Shown: positions 1 to 13,800 of the stretch, one piece after another
Numbering within the stretch: position 1 is the first letter of the stretch
Layout: every line of letters begins with the position of its first letter
Origin: Falciphora oryzae
Taxonomy: Eukaryota > Ascomycota > Sordariomycetes > Magnaporthales > Magnaporthaceae
Direction of reading: 5' to 3'
Assembly (NCBI GenBank): GCA_000733355.1
Contig: JNVV01000007.1
Span: 680,624-744,623, forward strand
Length of the DNA: 64,000 nt
Notes under the pieces: generated by a model
Seen by the model: only the letters and a program-made list of their open reading frames with translations
What the model was told of the DNA's origin: nothing
Database searches by the model: none
Position numbers and translations under genes: made by a program

Positions 1-359
1 CGCCCCCGTTCTAAAATACAACCGCCAGAGAGGAGTAGAGATATTCACCATAGTGTGTGAGATAGATGCCCCGCTTGTATGCCCCAGCCGGATCTACCAA
101 AAAGGAAAAGCATTGGATTTCCTTGCACATCAGCAGGGAGATGAAGAGCCCGCGTCGGGCGCACCCGAAGCGCTCCCCTTATTAACATTGTCGCCCACGT
201 CACAACGGATAGATGGGTGGATATATGAATTTTTACACAGCGCCAGAACAGAACGCCCGGCTGAATAATGGTCTAGAGAAGGTGGGGTAATGGTAGTTGG
301 TAAAAAAAAGTCGAACTGCCCAGGTCTTGTAGGCTGTTGCTGCGAGAATTAAACCTTGC
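1..359. other. Left-edge non-coding stretch
   Basis: This is the 3' flank of TIM23, whose stop codon lies at 360-362 on the minus strand. Short open frames occur on both strands but none has family resemblance or a plausible splice continuation. It probably holds the TIM23 3' UTR and intergenic DNA. I see no RNA gene or repeat. Confidence 0.5.
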
Positions 360-1144
360 TTATAGGGACACCCTCTCCTCATCCGGGGATGATTCGAATG
401 TTTTACGTGCCACCTATTATCGTGTTCGTTAGTATGGAGACTGCAGGTCGGGATCACAGACAGGGGGAAACTGAGGATAACAGAGCAGCAACATACCGCC
501 CAGACTCCCGCAACAGACCCAACAATTCCTCCAGAGATCATCATTGGCCGCAAACCGCGGGTGCTCTTGAATAGCATGCCGCTCAGCGTGCCGGCGGCGA
601 TCGAGTTGGAAGCGTCGTGCTTACCACGGAGGTAGCCAAAGTACGAGTTGAAGAGGTTGTAAACGATGGCGACGACGCCACCCGAGTTGCCCAGGAAGGG
701 ACCGCGGCGGGTGACGGCGTTGAGGACCGAGTTGAGTCGCAGTTTGGGGGGCTGGCCGGCGGATCTGCGCAGGCCCTCCTGCAACCCCCACGCTCCACCG
801 AGACCTAGGGCAGTCAGGTATGTGATGCCGGTGCCGTAGCAGAGGTCGTCGCTCCAGCCGCGCGAGGGTATGACGGACTGCGAGCCGGGAAGGTCGGACA
901 GCACTGAGTCCTCGAGCGTGATGTAATCTAGCGCATCCTTGTTGAGACCGGCGAGGGGGTGCAGCTGCGACGGGTCGGCGAACGAGGAGCTGCCGATGAA
1001 AGCGTCGACGCCTTGGGGTTGTGACGAGTCGAAGAGGGGTAACTGCCGCGGCGCTCCCGTGTCTGGAGATGGAGCCGTCGGCGTAGGTGTGGAGGATTTT
1101 TGTGAATCGGACTTGCGCCCGGTCAGGGTCTCCCAGACGGACAT
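360..1144 (-). CDS. TIM23: Mitochondrial inner-membrane translocase subunit Tim23
   Basis: Exons on the minus strand are 1144-497 and 413-360. The intron (496-414) has donor GTATGT and acceptor TAG, phase 0, giving 233 residues (yeast Tim23 has 222). Tim23 is the channel-forming core of the TIM23 complex, which imports presequence proteins across or into the mitochondrial inner membrane. The first ~95 residues are polar, matching the intermembrane-space receptor region. Hydrophobic segments follow at about 103-121, 154-172, 181-192 and 201-219. The PRAT signature of the Tim17/22/23 family is intact: R173-x3-D177, then x6-A-G-x3-G. Splicing replaces a spurious read-through tail with a short charged C-terminus ending in RVSL. 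The gene diverges from the Trm732-like gene. The family call is firm. Confidence 0.93.
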
Positions 1145-1639
1145 TTTGTGTGGGTGTTTTTTTCTCTCCTTGCTCTCCAGCTAAGCTCAGGGAATAGCAC
1201 ACAAGAAACGAAGGCAGCCCCTCCAGGCTCCTGCGACGGTTGCCCGCGATGGTATTTGTCGGATTGAAAAGATAGATATCCGCACGAGGAATGGGTCAGC
1301 AGGCCGTCGAGAACAGAGGTGGTGTGTGGTTGAACTTGGTATCGCGGTTTCGCCTTTTCGGTTCCGCAGCCTCGACAGAAAAAAAAATTAATTGGTTTGT
1401 CCGGCGGGCGCGGCGGGCGATGACGGCGCGACCTGGTCTGTGCCGATGGAGGTTTTGTGGGTCCGTTATGTAAACTAGCCGCTTTGAGGGGTAAGGTGAG
1501 CCAGCTCAACGACTCAGGCCCACCGAAAATTCAGGAGGGACAATACGATGGAGGGGCAGCGCTGGAAGCTCCCCTGAAAAAGACTTGGCCAAGAAGAGAG
1601 TAGAGAACGAACAAAACAACATTGGCGACCGCCTTCAAG
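1145..1639. promoter_or_regulatory. Divergent promoter region, TIM23 / TRM732-like
   Basis: These 495 bp separate two divergent start codons and must hold both 5' UTRs and promoters. There is an A-rich run near 1379-1390 and T/C-rich leader sequence just upstream of the TIM23 start. No convincing TATA element was found. Confidence 0.5.
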
Positions 1640-4600
1640 ATGGAGGGCATCAACCCGCCAGATTTGGGCGATCCCCAAGTCAACGCCAACAACATCATAG
1701 CATGGCTGGAAGAGCAACCTGAGGCCTCTTTGACACTGTGGGTGGACCGGGCTGTATATACAGATACAGTATGCCCTTTGCTAGTATAAAAAGGGAAAGA
1801 GTGGTTCGGCTGACGTAGAAAATCATCTGCGTACGGTAGCCGCTCACAAGAACTCTATGAGCGGCTGCTCGCCGGGGCCTCGCAGCCGCGCCACTCGTCG
1901 GTGCTGGCTTGCACACGGCTCTGCGGCTTTGTCCAGCACTGCGCAAAGTCTCGCCACGCCTCGGTGAGGGGCTGGGCCTTTTCTGAGCCTACGTCCATGA
2001 CCCTGTTCAACTTCTATATCGAGTGGAACGAAAAGGATCAGCACCGTTCCATGAAGCTCGTTCTCGATCTCCTTCTGGTGCTGATCGGCCAGAACCCAGA
2101 CCCTGAGGCCGCGACGGCTGTCCGCAGTCAGATTCTAGTCAGCCTAGTCTCCATCATCACGCGGCAGTCCACGAGGCCCCTGGTCAAGTCGTGTATCAAC
2201 TCGCTCAACCACCTATTCGGCAGGTCCGTGTACGATCTCGATGACATTGCACGCACGTATCGCAAGGCTGAGCCCGCGGTGGCAGCCCTCCCTGAGCTCG
2301 ACCTGTGGAGGAGATTCTGTGGCGATCTCGTCTCGTGGATGTACCTGCACTATGTCTGTTCGGTCGCTGGCAAGTTTATTGTCACCCTGTTCAAAGCCCT
2401 GCTTGCCAGGTCAAGCATCGAGAACAGCGGTCTCAAGGGTTTCACCGTCCAGACCTGGCTGTCATGGCTGCACAAAGAGCTTCGCGTCAGCCCGGGAATC
2501 CTGGAGAACACAAAGCTCTACATCTTCGGCCCACTCTTCAAGGACCGGCCCCTGTCCCTAGAGCTCCTAGATATTCTCAACCGACCTACCGAGTCCGGGG
2601 AGGGTAGCCAGGATGAGCTCGATAGCACAGCCGTCCTCAGGCTAGCAGCTCTCGAGGTTGGGAAGAGGTCTGGGCTGGTGGATGACCCAGGTAAGACGCG
2701 TTCCTCTACTGAATTTCACGTTTTGTCCCATCTTTCTCCCCGCTGTCGGGCTCATGGGCATACGCGAGATAATGACAAGCCATTCAGGTTCGGCCTCCAG
2801 TCAAAAGGCGTCAAAATCTGTTGTGCTTGATGTTCAAGTGATGGAAAGCGTTCTGTCTCACCCATCGCCGCCTGTACGCCTACTGGCTTTGTCGCTCCTG
2901 GTGACCTCCCCTTCCCTCTCGAAGCCATATCCGAGAGAGGCCTTGCGCCTGATCAGAAGGCATTTGCCTTCTTACTATTCAGACCCAGGCGCGGGGTTCC
3001 GACAAGAAGCACTCACATATACCAAGATCATGATCAAGCGAGTCCGCGGCACAATCACCTTTGGACACAAGCCTGCTGCCCAGACAGGAGCCCTGTCCAA
3101 GACAGCAGCCAAGCCTACGCAGTCTGAGCTCAAGCACGCGGTCTCCAGAGAGGCACTGGAAGAGCACGAGGCCTTTCTAGGCTGGTACCTTGACTTCCTG
3201 CTTGGAGAGCTGGTCCCGACGGCTTCGTATCAGCGGCACATCACCGCACTGAGGGCTACGTTGCAGGTCGTGCAGTCCGGCAAGGATATCTCAAGCGAGA
3301 GCGCTACTATTGGAGCCATATCCACGAGTCATATCTTTCTCGATTACTCGTGGATTCGCTCGATACTCGACCTAGTCGTTGACCCCTTTTCGGATGTGCG
3401 GGAGACGGCCATCTCGCTGCTCATGCTCGCTCCTCAGGAAGTGGTCAAGTCGCCCGTCTCCAAGAGTGACGGTCAACACCAGGTGGAGCTCCGGGGCATT
3501 GTGAGGGAGTTTAGGCTCCAGGCGAGTGCCTTGGCATCCAGAACCGGTCGTGCGGACCATGGTGACGGCACCGCACGCCTCCAGGGGCTCTTGTGTAGCT
3601 GGTCCACGTCGCTCGACCACCGACTGGGGCTCCTGAATGAGGTTCTTGATGAAATCGAGAAGAAGCTGGACGTTGCAAAGCACGATATTGCGCGGGCGGT
3701 GGTCGAGCAGCCCGTCCACGGAGACTTTGCTTCTATAAGGTGAGCCGGAGTTTGGTATGACGGTGGCACGATATAACGGCTAACAATTAGCAGCTGCATC
3801 TGGGAGGTTTTGACCAAGGCCAGGTATTCGAGCAATGACTTGCAGCGTCTAGTCGCTGTCCAGAAACGTGTTGTGGAATGCTGCCGGCAAATATGGACTG
3901 TCGTCAAGCCAATCCTCTGTGATGATTCCCCTGAAGGCCACCTGCCGCAGGAGATGGAGGATGCCGAGGGCTTAGATACCAAAGGCCTTCTGAGCTACAG
4001 TTTCCGAGCAATACACGAGTCCAGGTATAATTCGCTCTTCTCCCCAAACCACTGTATCCTTGAGGTTCCAGGCAAGCCTAGAGCTGCGTGCTGCCATGTC
4101 TACCTGGACAATGAACGATAGCTGACAATATCCGCCTTGATAGCAACACCATGCGCTTGTTTCTGGCGCCTATGAGGCTTAGTCGCATGAAAGGCGCACT
4201 GTTGCCCTCGCCCGAAGTCTTTGGAGACATCGGAGACCTGACCTTCGAGCAGCTCTCCAGTCTAAGGCATCGCGGAGCCTTCAGCACCGTCTCCCTCACC
4301 TTTACTACGTGCTGTCAGCTCGTTGAAGATCCACTGGTGACATCTCCCGAGGCACCTGCGGAAGAGACGTTGCTTTTCTCGTGGTACAAGGTAAGGTTCA
4401 TTTTGCCTCCGCCCTCACGTATACTAGTGTGCCGAGCCCTAACACGCATGTATCAAAAACTCGCTAGGGAACCATCGACTGTATCTTTGCTCAAGTATCC
4501 ACAACCAGGAGATCGGCTGGAATCCCGGCGCTCATGACGGGTATCCTCGCTGCCAACGCCACACGGCCCTCATTCGACGAAGTTATCAATAAGCTTGGCG

Positions 4601-6954
4601 AGATCGCGCAACGCCCGGCCCGGGCTGCCGAGACAGATGGGTCCAACCTACCCCAGGTTCACGCGCTGAACTGCGTCAAGGATGTTTTCAAGAGCTCGCT
4701 GTTAAGTATGAGGGCCGAGCGGTACCTACCGACATTCCTCCAAGTCGCGGCGAACAGCCTGCGATCCGAATTGTAAGTCATCTTTCTGCTTGCAATCCCG
4801 AATGCCACTAACATAGTAATTCTAAGGTGGGCAATTCGAAACTGCGGCCTGCTTCTGTTGAGAAGCGTCATAGACTGTCTGCTTGGAAACTCGGACAGCA
4901 AGGCGCTTCTAGAGAGCGGTTGGGACGGCAGGACGATCAGGATATCCTATGTCAAGTACCCGACACTACCGACCATACTCATAAGCCTCCTACAGTCGGG
5001 TCAGGATGCCCATGACACCGAGTCCCAGCGGCGCGCCGCCGAGTCCGTGTTCCCGGCGCTGGATATTATCCGGCGTGCAGGACCCCCAGACTCACACCGC
5101 GACCAGCTGTATGTCTGCGTCTCCGAGTACCTGGCGAGCCACCTGTGGCATGTCAGGGAGATAGCAGCACGCACTCTGAGCTCATTTCTCGTTTCAATGG
5201 ACTGGCTGGCGGAAATTCAGGGGCTGCTGAAGAAGTCTCAAAACTCCGCCAACCGCTTGCACGGGACCCTCCTCACCATCAAATTCCTCATGGAGAAGAG
5301 TTCCGAGGTGGCCGCTGACGGTAAGAGCGCTGCCCTGTGTTCTTGGTTGTTTAGGGCTCTAGCTAACATGCAGTATCAACACCAGACCACAAACTTCCCT
5401 TACTCGCGTCCGCACTCGACGTGGTTGCGTGCTTCAGCGTTTTCCATGCTTGCCCGGATGCCCAAGCGGTACATCTTGAGGTGCACAGCCTGATTATGCG
5501 GCCGCTGCGTGGTAACCCAGATAACACAGCACCGCTCAGAGAAGAGATATTGGCGATGCTGAGCGGCGATCTGGACAGCACATCCCCTGCACTCCTCCGA
5601 GTGCAGCTGGGGCTCGAAGCCGCTCGATGGGCTGCAGCCCGGGGGGACACCGAGCTACTACGGGATGCAGTGCTCAAGCTGTCCACATTGGACACGAACG
5701 CCGCGGCGCTCGTGGTCGAGTCTGTCCCGAGGCTCTGGGCCAGCGGAGCGCCTAACAGCAACTTGCCCCAGCTGTGCCAGGCGTACATTGAGATTGTGCG
5801 CCGAACAACGGACCTCGAAACCCGATGTGCATCTCTCAACAACATCACAGGTCTGCTCGATGGCTTCATAGCCGCGAAAGCTATTAGCCATCTCCCTTCG
5901 GCCCGAGAGCTGAACGAGCTGTGGAGTACCGTTCAGAGTTCCGAGTGCAACCCGAGCACCCTCCAGGCCAGCATTCGAGCCAGCGGCCCCATCATGGCAT
6001 CCCTGGCCTTGCAGCATGGCCAGGACACTGCACACGATGCACTAGACCGGCAGCTGCGAGCATGGGCGGTCGTCATCAGCGAGGCGGGCCATGCCGACAA
6101 TGTGAGTTCAGACCCACTGAAACTCCAATACGTCGAGTTCTGCAATGCGATTATTGAGGCAAAACACTCACCGCGCCGATTCTACGAACTAGGCATTCGA
6201 TATGAGAGAAGCCGCCGTGATGGCCATTAAATCCTTCGCACTGGCTGTCGGGGCCCGGTGCACAAAGTCCGAGGCCTACCTCCCTTTCCTCCTGGCCCTA
6301 TACGACACCCTCAACGACGACGACGAGGAGATCAGGGACGTCGGCGCCGCGGCCGCGGCTCCCGTGCTGGGCAGGCTGCTGGTGCCCGTCCAGGCGGCCG
6401 ACGAGCTGCTGGAGCGCATGACGGCCTCGTTCGCGGCAGACTCGACCGAGTTCGGCAACTACGCCGTCCTCCGCGCGCTGGGCGAGACCAAAATCCACGC
6501 GGACCTGGACCCCGCCCAGCCGATCCCGCGCCCCGGCGACCAACTGCGCGAGGCCCTGACGTTTGACGACTCGCTGTTCGTCATCGAGGAGCAGAACCTC
6601 TTCGTCGACGAGGTCCGCGAGACGCGGCGCTGGGCGGGCGTCGTGGCGCGGCTGCCCGTGGGCTGCGAGCGTGGCGAGGGCATGTTCGACGACCTGAGGG
6701 AGTGGGCCGCCCAGGGGCTCGAGGCGCTGACCCGGCACGCCGCCCAGAACGCCGACGCGCCCCTGGGGTGGGCGTCGCAGCCCAAGGCGTTTGACGTCGG
6801 CAGCAGGGTGATCATCAACGCTGAGGCGTTCTCGAGGGCTTTCCAGGATGAGGAGCTGGCTTCGGCGCTGGCGAGCAGCGGGGAGGTCTGGGAAAAGGCT
6901 GGGCTTCATGGGACTCTGCTGCGTATAGCTGGCAGGTCATCATCTGCGCCTTGA
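1640..6954 (+). CDS. TRM732: Trm732/THADA-like tRNA 2'-O-methylation cofactor (DUF2428)
   Basis: Nine exons were assembled by eye: 1640-1737, 1840-2690, 2788-3739, 3794-4024, 4144-4390, 4468-4772, 4827-5320, 5374-6101 and 6193-6954. They total 4,668 nt and encode 1,555 residues. The first junction (donor GTGGGT) and the 3794 acceptor (3791 is possible) are the least certain; the rest agree in phase. The protein is an all-helical repeat (HEAT/ARM-like) protein. The DUF2428 hallmark, TTRRSAGIPALM, falls at about residues 805-816 and is followed by the conserved segment HALNCVKDVFKSS. In yeast, Trm732 partners the methyltransferase Trm7 to modify position 32 of the tRNA anticodon loop; human THADA is the homologue. 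The protein itself should not be catalytic. An acidic patch (DDDEE) lies in the last exon. Tubulin cofactor D was considered and does not fit the DUF2428 motif. Confidence 0.85.
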
Positions 6955-7161
6955 AGGGAGACGGGAAGCATATGTAGGGGCAGATTCTTAGACAATGGAA
7001 ATCACATTGGCTCGTCAAGAAAAAAGCTAGATCTCGTCTGCAGCGGCTTTTTATTATGACCAACGCCAAGCAAACCTAACCACCTTTCCCTGCCCAAAGT
7101 ATTTGATGGTGGTTGAAATGTACATTCTGCGGTTGAAAGACGATCCTCAACCCTGATCGAA

Positions 7162-9560
7162 TCAATGCCTCACCGCCATGGACCTCGAACCGGCGGAAGA
7201 GGTGCTTCTCTTCAGTTCGCTCAATGCGTCAATGCTACCGCCCTTCAGCAGACCATGTTTACCGAGCGTTGCAACCAGCATCGTGTTCTGCGACCTGTAA
7301 ATGTTTGAAAAAGGGTGTATGTCAGCGGCCAGGATGTTCACCATTGGAGAATCGCGAAACGTGTACGACAAGTAGAAAAAAAACTAAATAAAAAAAAAAC
7401 GCACTGCAGCTCGCCAATCTGGTCCTTGAGCAGGTCAACCTGCTTGAGCGCAACGTCGAGCTCGGCGCGGGCGTGCTCGAGCTCGAGGGCGAGGCTGGCC
7501 TTCTCCTCGCGCTCTATCTGCTTGCGGCGGCGGTCGGCCGCCTTCCTCTCCTCGGCGGCGCGGCGCTCCTCGATCTTGCGCAGCTCGCGCTGGTACTTCT
7601 CCTCGTGGCGCGCCACCTCGCGCTCGTGCTTCTCGCGCAGCTTGGCCGTCGCCTGCTCGTCCCTCTGCCGGTCCTCCTGCTGCTTGCTGAGCGAGCGCTC
7701 CTGCAGGCGCGCCATCTTGTCCTGCACCTTCCTGCGCCGCTCGTGCAGCTTCTTGAGGTCCTTCTCGTGCTGCAGCGACGCCCGAGACGGCGCCGCCGAG
7801 GACTTGGACTCCTTGGAGTAGCTCGACGGGGCCTTTTTCAGCGTCTCGGTCGAGGCGTCCTCGGTGAGCGTGGATGTGCCGTCGAGCGACGGGATGTCCT
7901 CGGATGGCTTCTGCTCGGGCGACTCCATTGCGGAGTTGAAGGTTCGCGCCGAGGATGTGTCGCTGGAGTCGTCCGGCGCTGTGTCGTCGTCTCTGCCATC
8001 CAGCTCCGGCTCAGAGTCAGTCGCCCTCATAGAGCCTCCAAAGGGGATCCGAGACGCCACGGCCGAGCCCGCGACGCCGATAGCACCCGTTATCATGCTG
8101 TAGAGTCCGCTCGCAGGCGCCACCGGCAGGACGCCGTCGGCCTGCGCGTGAGGATCCGGGACCAGGTTGCCGATGGGGGCTTCAGGTTTCTTGTAAATTT
8201 TGGGTTTGGTGGCACCGTCTTGTGTCCCCGGCTGGCCTCGCTTCCGCTCCTGCGGCTGGGAGCCTTCCTCGACAACACCCAATGTTCTGCCTACAGCTTC
8301 CACAGTGGCTTTGTCGAGCTCTGGCTCCTCAGCCAGGTCCTCGAGGCTCTTGGAGGCCAGCCAGTCAAGTAGCCGCCCGGCATCGCTAACTATTCCGGCG
8401 GGCGTGCCCTTCTCTACCATGAAGCGTGGGACGCTGCCGCCGGGGTCACTCCGGGTGACCATGAGCCATTCAACCGCCATCTCAGTCTCGTGGCCCCTAC
8501 CCATGCTCGCGTCCAAGTCCTCGATCGTCCCAACATCGCTACGGATAGAGCGCGCATCGTCATCGTCATCACCACCGTCGTCGTCATCGTCTGCGCCGGC
8601 AGCAGTCGCCTTGCGTGCCGACCGAATTATGGCCTCCCTCCCAAGCGCCGCCTGCTCCGCCTTGCTGAGGTCGCCGGCGCCGTCCCTGTTAAGATCGATA
8701 GACGAGCGGACCTTGCGTAGAGGCACCTCCACCGGTATCTCGCGGATGATCTCGACGGACTCGTACTGGCCCCGGATGAATCCCTGCCGCGGGGCGCAGT
8801 CCGGGTGGACGCACGGCTTGGACACGATCATGAACTGCCTGGGCGCTGGCGGCCCTCGGCTCTTCTTCTTCTTGTTGCTGCCCGCAGGGGGTTCAAGCGC
8901 CGACGTCAGCAAGAGCGTGATAAAGTCTCGCGGCGTCGTGGGCCCCGGGAACTGGGCCGACAGCTGATAAACCTCGACCCTGCCGGCCCCCTTGACGTCC
9001 GCGCACTCGGCCATCTTCTCCGCCCCGATACCCCTCACGTTCCCGGCCCCCGGGCCGGCGTTGGGGTTTGCGATGCGGGCCTTGAGGGCCTCGGAGAACT
9101 CGCGCTCGAGGCCGAGGCGGAACTTGTCGAAGGGGACGCCCTCGTGGATGCCGCGGCGGGCGAACCAGGCGCCCTTGCCGTCCTTGGCGGCCAGCTTGTA
9201 GACGTTGATGGCGAGCGGGTTGTCGCGCGGGTTCGTCTTGACCTCCTTCCACTCCTTATGCAGCAGCTTGGCCGTCTGGGCACAGGCGCCGGCGCAGGCG
9301 CTGTCGCTGGGGGACAGCGCCCTGTTCAGAGCCACCGAGCCGCCGGAGGGGTCCGTCTTGGCCCTGGCCCTGCCGTGGCCGTGGCCGCTACCGCTGCCGC
9401 CGTGGATCGCGCTCGCTACGCCCTGGGGGAGCGGGATGCTGTCGATGATGGTCTGGGCGTCGGCAAAGGTGCTGCGCAGGAAGTCGGGGAGGGCTTCGCT
9501 GCTGGGCACCGACTCCCAGTCGATCGGAGATAGTGATTTGAATGGCTTGTGGTGCGTCAT
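7162..9560 (-). CDS. DUF3074 (START-like) protein with C-terminal coiled coil
   Basis: Exons are 9560-7405 and 7294-7162 (donor GTGCGT, acceptor ACAG), 2,289 nt and 762 residues. Residues ~90-405 look like the fungal DUF3074 domain, a START-like fold associated with lipid binding. This region includes the segment FARRGIHEGVPFDKFR and a strongly acidic loop at ~322-336 (runs of D). Residues ~410-590 are low-complexity. Residues ~600-725 are rich in K, E and R with heptad character, indicating a long coiled coil. The second exon adds a short tail ending SMAVRH. The biochemical role of DUF3074 proteins is not established, so lipid binding is a family-level inference. It lies tandem to, and downstream of, the Lam1-like gene on the same strand. 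Confidence 0.8.
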
Positions 9561-10888
9561 GTTGGGCGTTTGCTAGGCGCTGCGAGATGCTAGGGAAGGA
9601 TGCCACGGAGATATCTGCTGGCGGATCGAAGAAACGGTGGGCATGGAATGCTTTGAGGCACGGCTCGGTCACAGGAGGAATCAAAGAGACGATTCGAGCT
9701 AGATACGTCGTGGTTCTAGGATGTACCTTTGCGAGACAGAAAAATAGGTAGGTAGTGAAACGTAGTGTGGTTTTTTGGAGCGAATAGAAATTCAGGAGGT
9801 ATGGTATGCGTAGAGGTTTAGAGCGACCGGAGCATTTTGCCAATATCACGTCTTCCCGGAAGAACGATGGAGCACGAGACCACGAGCTTGTTCTGGATTC
9901 GCTTATTCTTCGATTTGTTTTGATGTCCAGCTCGACAAGACAGAGAGTTGCGCAAGCATTGGGTGAGTTGTAATAGCGTCCTAGGGCCTGCAAGATTAGC
10001 TCGAGATGCGTGTTTTCCCCTCGCATCTCGTCCCCCTACAAAAGACCATTCAAAGATGGCCTCACAGCACAGCCTCCCTACCTGCGCCAGCCTGTCCCTG
10101 AATCGCTGACGTCATCGCAACGCGGACTTTTGGCTAGGACACGGGTGCTGTTCGGGGGAGGGTGGGTCTTGGCCCCGCACTCCAACTCCCCAGCTCCAAA
10201 CTCGTAACAAACGTCACTGTACGAGCCCAAAAAGGGGGCGCTGTTCCAGGGGCTGCCTGCTCGTGCGGGATTTGGGCCCCAAATTCAGCGTGTTCGCTCA
10301 GGAGGGTGGGACCGTGCTGGCAGTCACGACGGTGTGACGAAGCAGACGCATTTTTGGCCGTCTCGGTGGGCGCTTAGAAGCAAATGCGCCGGTGGACCCT
10401 TGCGTCTATCCGTCGTTCTTGAGGAATGTATTCAAAAGCCGTTAAGACTCTTGGCTAGCTGCATTCCCTCCTCAGGCCCCACACGTGCCCTTCGGCCTCG
10501 GGCTTCTAGCGTTCCCGCCCTGCCGCTCTAGATGCGAGAGTGGCTGAGAGCAGAGAGGCGGACTCCACGGCAACACGCCTCGTTTGTCTCGTAATTGAAT
10601 CAGGGCCAGCAGATTTCGCTATCTATACGCTTCTACAAATATTATCACACGCCAAATTATAGAGAGGTCGTGTTCTGTTCTGCCAGACGCTCGGCGAATG
10701 TAGAGATATCATCCGAGGAAAGGCTAATACAGTTGTTGATATCTACGACATGACTTCATACACTGCCCAGCAATTAATTCCACAGCAATAAGCTCTCTCT
10801 CCGACCTCCTGTCCTCCTGCGTCATCGACTAATATGGATCCCGGGTTGGTGTTGCACCGAGCCACGTCGCACACGTCGCACGCGCTCG
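9561..10888. other. Intergenic region between two minus-strand genes
   Basis: This stretch holds the promoter and 5' UTR of the DUF3074 gene (right after 9560 on the minus strand) and the 3' UTR of the Lam1-like gene. It contains an AT-rich part at about 10,600-10,760. No coding frame with family resemblance and no RNA gene was seen. Confidence 0.5.
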
Positions 10889-13800
10889 CTACTCGAAAAC
10901 CTCGGGGCTCCTCCGCCCCTTCAGGATGGAGTCCTGATCGGCGCGACAGCTGCCGCAATAGTCGTCGTGCCACTCCCTGAGCGCCGAGATCCTCTGCTCG
11001 TCGATCGGCCGCATCACCTTCTGTGGCCCACCGCCATTACTGCTGCTGCCGCTAAAAATGCTGCCCCTTCCCTTGTCCGGGGATTTGCCCGTCTCGCCGC
11101 TGTCTGCAAGCATCACCTTGACCTGCTCGCATCGCAGGTTCTCATCCAGCAGCCAGTTCTCCCACTCGGATTGTATCAGCTCGCGCTCGATGCTGTTCAC
11201 AACCCGCATCGCAACGACCAGATCGTGCCGGTACGAGCCAAGTCTTTGCCTCGTGCGCCTGAGACGCCGGGCTGCCGCTTTGCTGGTCCCCGACAGCATG
11301 GTTGACCCTGCATTGTGATACGGAAGGTCCATGTCCGTTGAGTTCATAATGCCGCGGAACATATCGTAGCTACAGATAAATAGGAATCGGTTAGCGCAAG
11401 CACACAAGAAAAGAGTTAGGAGCAGGTAAACTTACCATGCGCTAGCTGGCGGTTTTGGCGTGATCCCCACGAGCGAGCTCTCGGTCGCCTGGTCCAAGTC
11501 TGCCACGTAGATGGCCTTGCTCATCATGACATTGGGCCCGACGCCGATGCGGTTCATAAACTTGGCCGCGTTGCGCTCCGCCCACCACGCCGAGCTCTCC
11601 TTGGAAGTGAAGACGACGTTGGTCATGACGCTGGCCGCCAGCACCGCCAGGATGATGCGGTTAGCCGAGAAGATGCTGAACAGCTTCTTGAAGCCCGCGA
11701 AAGCCCACATCATCAGGCTCGACGCCACACTCTCCATGAACGACCGGAGCACCTCGAAGATCATGTTGGTCAGCGTCCGCGGCTTGATCTGCGGCTTCTT
11801 GGTGGAGTCCGCCTCGCCGGGCGTGAAGACCACCACCTGCGTTTGCTGACCGATGTTGCCGTACACCTGGATCGCCCGCTTCGTCCGGCTGTGCGGGCCC
11901 AGCCTGCGCACCTGGTCTGTCGCCACTTCGGCCAGCTCCTCCGCGTCCCGCACCGCATCGTCCGACGCCTGTCGCTCCACCATGTTCTTTGAGAAGGCCG
12001 GCGTCTTAGACCAGTCCACCTTTGTCCAGATGGCGAGCTTGCACTTGGACTTGGCCAGATGCGTGATCACTACCTTGGTCACGAGCCTGAACGCTCCCGA
12101 GTGCGGCAGGTGCCACGGCGTCTTGACGTGCTTGACCACGTAGGTAACGTGGTCGCTGAACACCTCGATCGTCTGCGTGTCCTCCACCTCGGCCGGCTTG
12201 CGCCGTCCCAGCATGTCCCGACACTCCACCTTGAACCGGAAGTGCCGCTTCATCTTGCCATGGTCTGCCAGCTCCCAGGGGCCCTGCGCAATCTCCTTGG
12301 CCCGCCTCTCAAAGTACAGCTTGGGAAAGATGAACGACTTATCGCCGAACAGCACGTGGAAGCAGGCCTTGGCGCTAATCTCAAAGTGCCGCTCTGCCAC
12401 CATCTGTTGCATGTCCTCGGGCTCGTAAATTACAGGATGCGCGGGCAGCTGGAACTTGGCTGCAGGCCTCTGTAGGTTCTTCTCGATGCGCCTGCCCAAA
12501 ATCCTGTCGTGCACAGCCTTGCCAGATGACGTGCCGTCATCCACCGGAGTACTGGACGGTATTTCCTCCCAGCTCTCCACACTCGGGCTCCTCCTACCCA
12601 AATCCTCCTTCTCGAGGTTAACGAGCGCCTGGATCAGGCCCGAGAGATCCATGGGCTCCTCCGCCTGAAGGTCATCGATCAGAAGGTTGAGCCGGGCATG
12701 CAGCAGCGTCAGATCCTCCAGAAACACCTTGATCGTGATCCTCGTAAACCCCGTGTCGTTCATATCGTGGCCAAGGTGGAGGAAGATGAAGTCGCATTCT
12801 CTCCCCGGGGCGGCTGTCACCTCGGAAATGATGTCGAGCCTAACCTTGTATGCCGTGATCAGGCCCATCTGGAAGCCATAGAAGTACATGTTGTCGGGCG
12901 TGACGTAGACTCGGCCGCCACCGACGAGGCTCTGGTTGCTTGTCCCGTCCTCCGAGTAGCTAGACCAGCCGGCGTTGAAGACCAGGACGAGCTTCTCCTC
13001 GACGGGCACGTTTGGAAAGAGTAGCCTAAATTGCGAGTGGTGTGGCTTCAGCTCGCCCGGGTAGGTTTTAGGGAATGTTTCGGTGGCGTCCTTGGCAGCA
13101 ATGGTGGGCGACGAGTGGGTTGAAACATCTGCACTGAGCGTCTTCCTATGCAACGATCCGTGGGGAAATTTGGGAGATGACACATTCCCAGACGGGCTTT
13201 GCACCTTGATAGGCGGCCCAAAGGGATCGTCGTCGGTAGGCGTCTTGGGCAACGGGGTTTCGGCAGGGGTTGAATACATAGCCCCCCAGGAGTTGCTTCC
13301 CCAGTAGTTGGCCATGAGCGCAGTCGGGATGGCCTGGCTGCGGTCCGTTCCCACTCCCATGTCCCCACTCGCCAACACCGCGTTCTTGCTGAGAGCCGTG
13401 GCCGAGGGTGGTCTCGCGAAGGTAAACGGGGCTAGAGCTCCCGGTCGAGGACGGCCCACTACATTGCCCATGGACTGACCAGGCCGGGGTGATCCCATGC
13501 TCAGCTGCGGAGAAGCAACAGCATAGTTCGCAGGAACCAGATTGTGACTAGCAGAGATCAGGCCGGCAATGGTGCCGGATCCCGGGGAACCTCCCTCGGC
13601 GTTGTAAAGAGCCTTCCGCATCAGGCGGGTGGCGTGGTCCCGGTTGCTCTCGCCTTCTTCTCGCCCCAAAGCTGTTATTGACCGGCGGGGAGGTCCAACG
13701 TTAGAAACATCGAAGCTGGGGCGAGGCACTAGACCAACATCTGGGCCAGGCACCGCCATCGTAGCTGCCCGTTCCAGGGGAGCGCCGCCGCCGCCGCCGC

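Noticed and set aside
1640..6954. Tubulin-folding cofactor D as an identity for the large helical-repeat gene
   Set aside because: The TTRRSAG(I/L)PAL signature and following HALNCVKD segment belong to DUF2428 (Trm732/THADA), not cofactor D.
8805..9533. 242-codon plus-strand frame opposite the DUF3074 gene
   Set aside because: It is a mirror of the GC-biased codons of the real gene. It is very rich in Gly, Ala and Leu with no family features.
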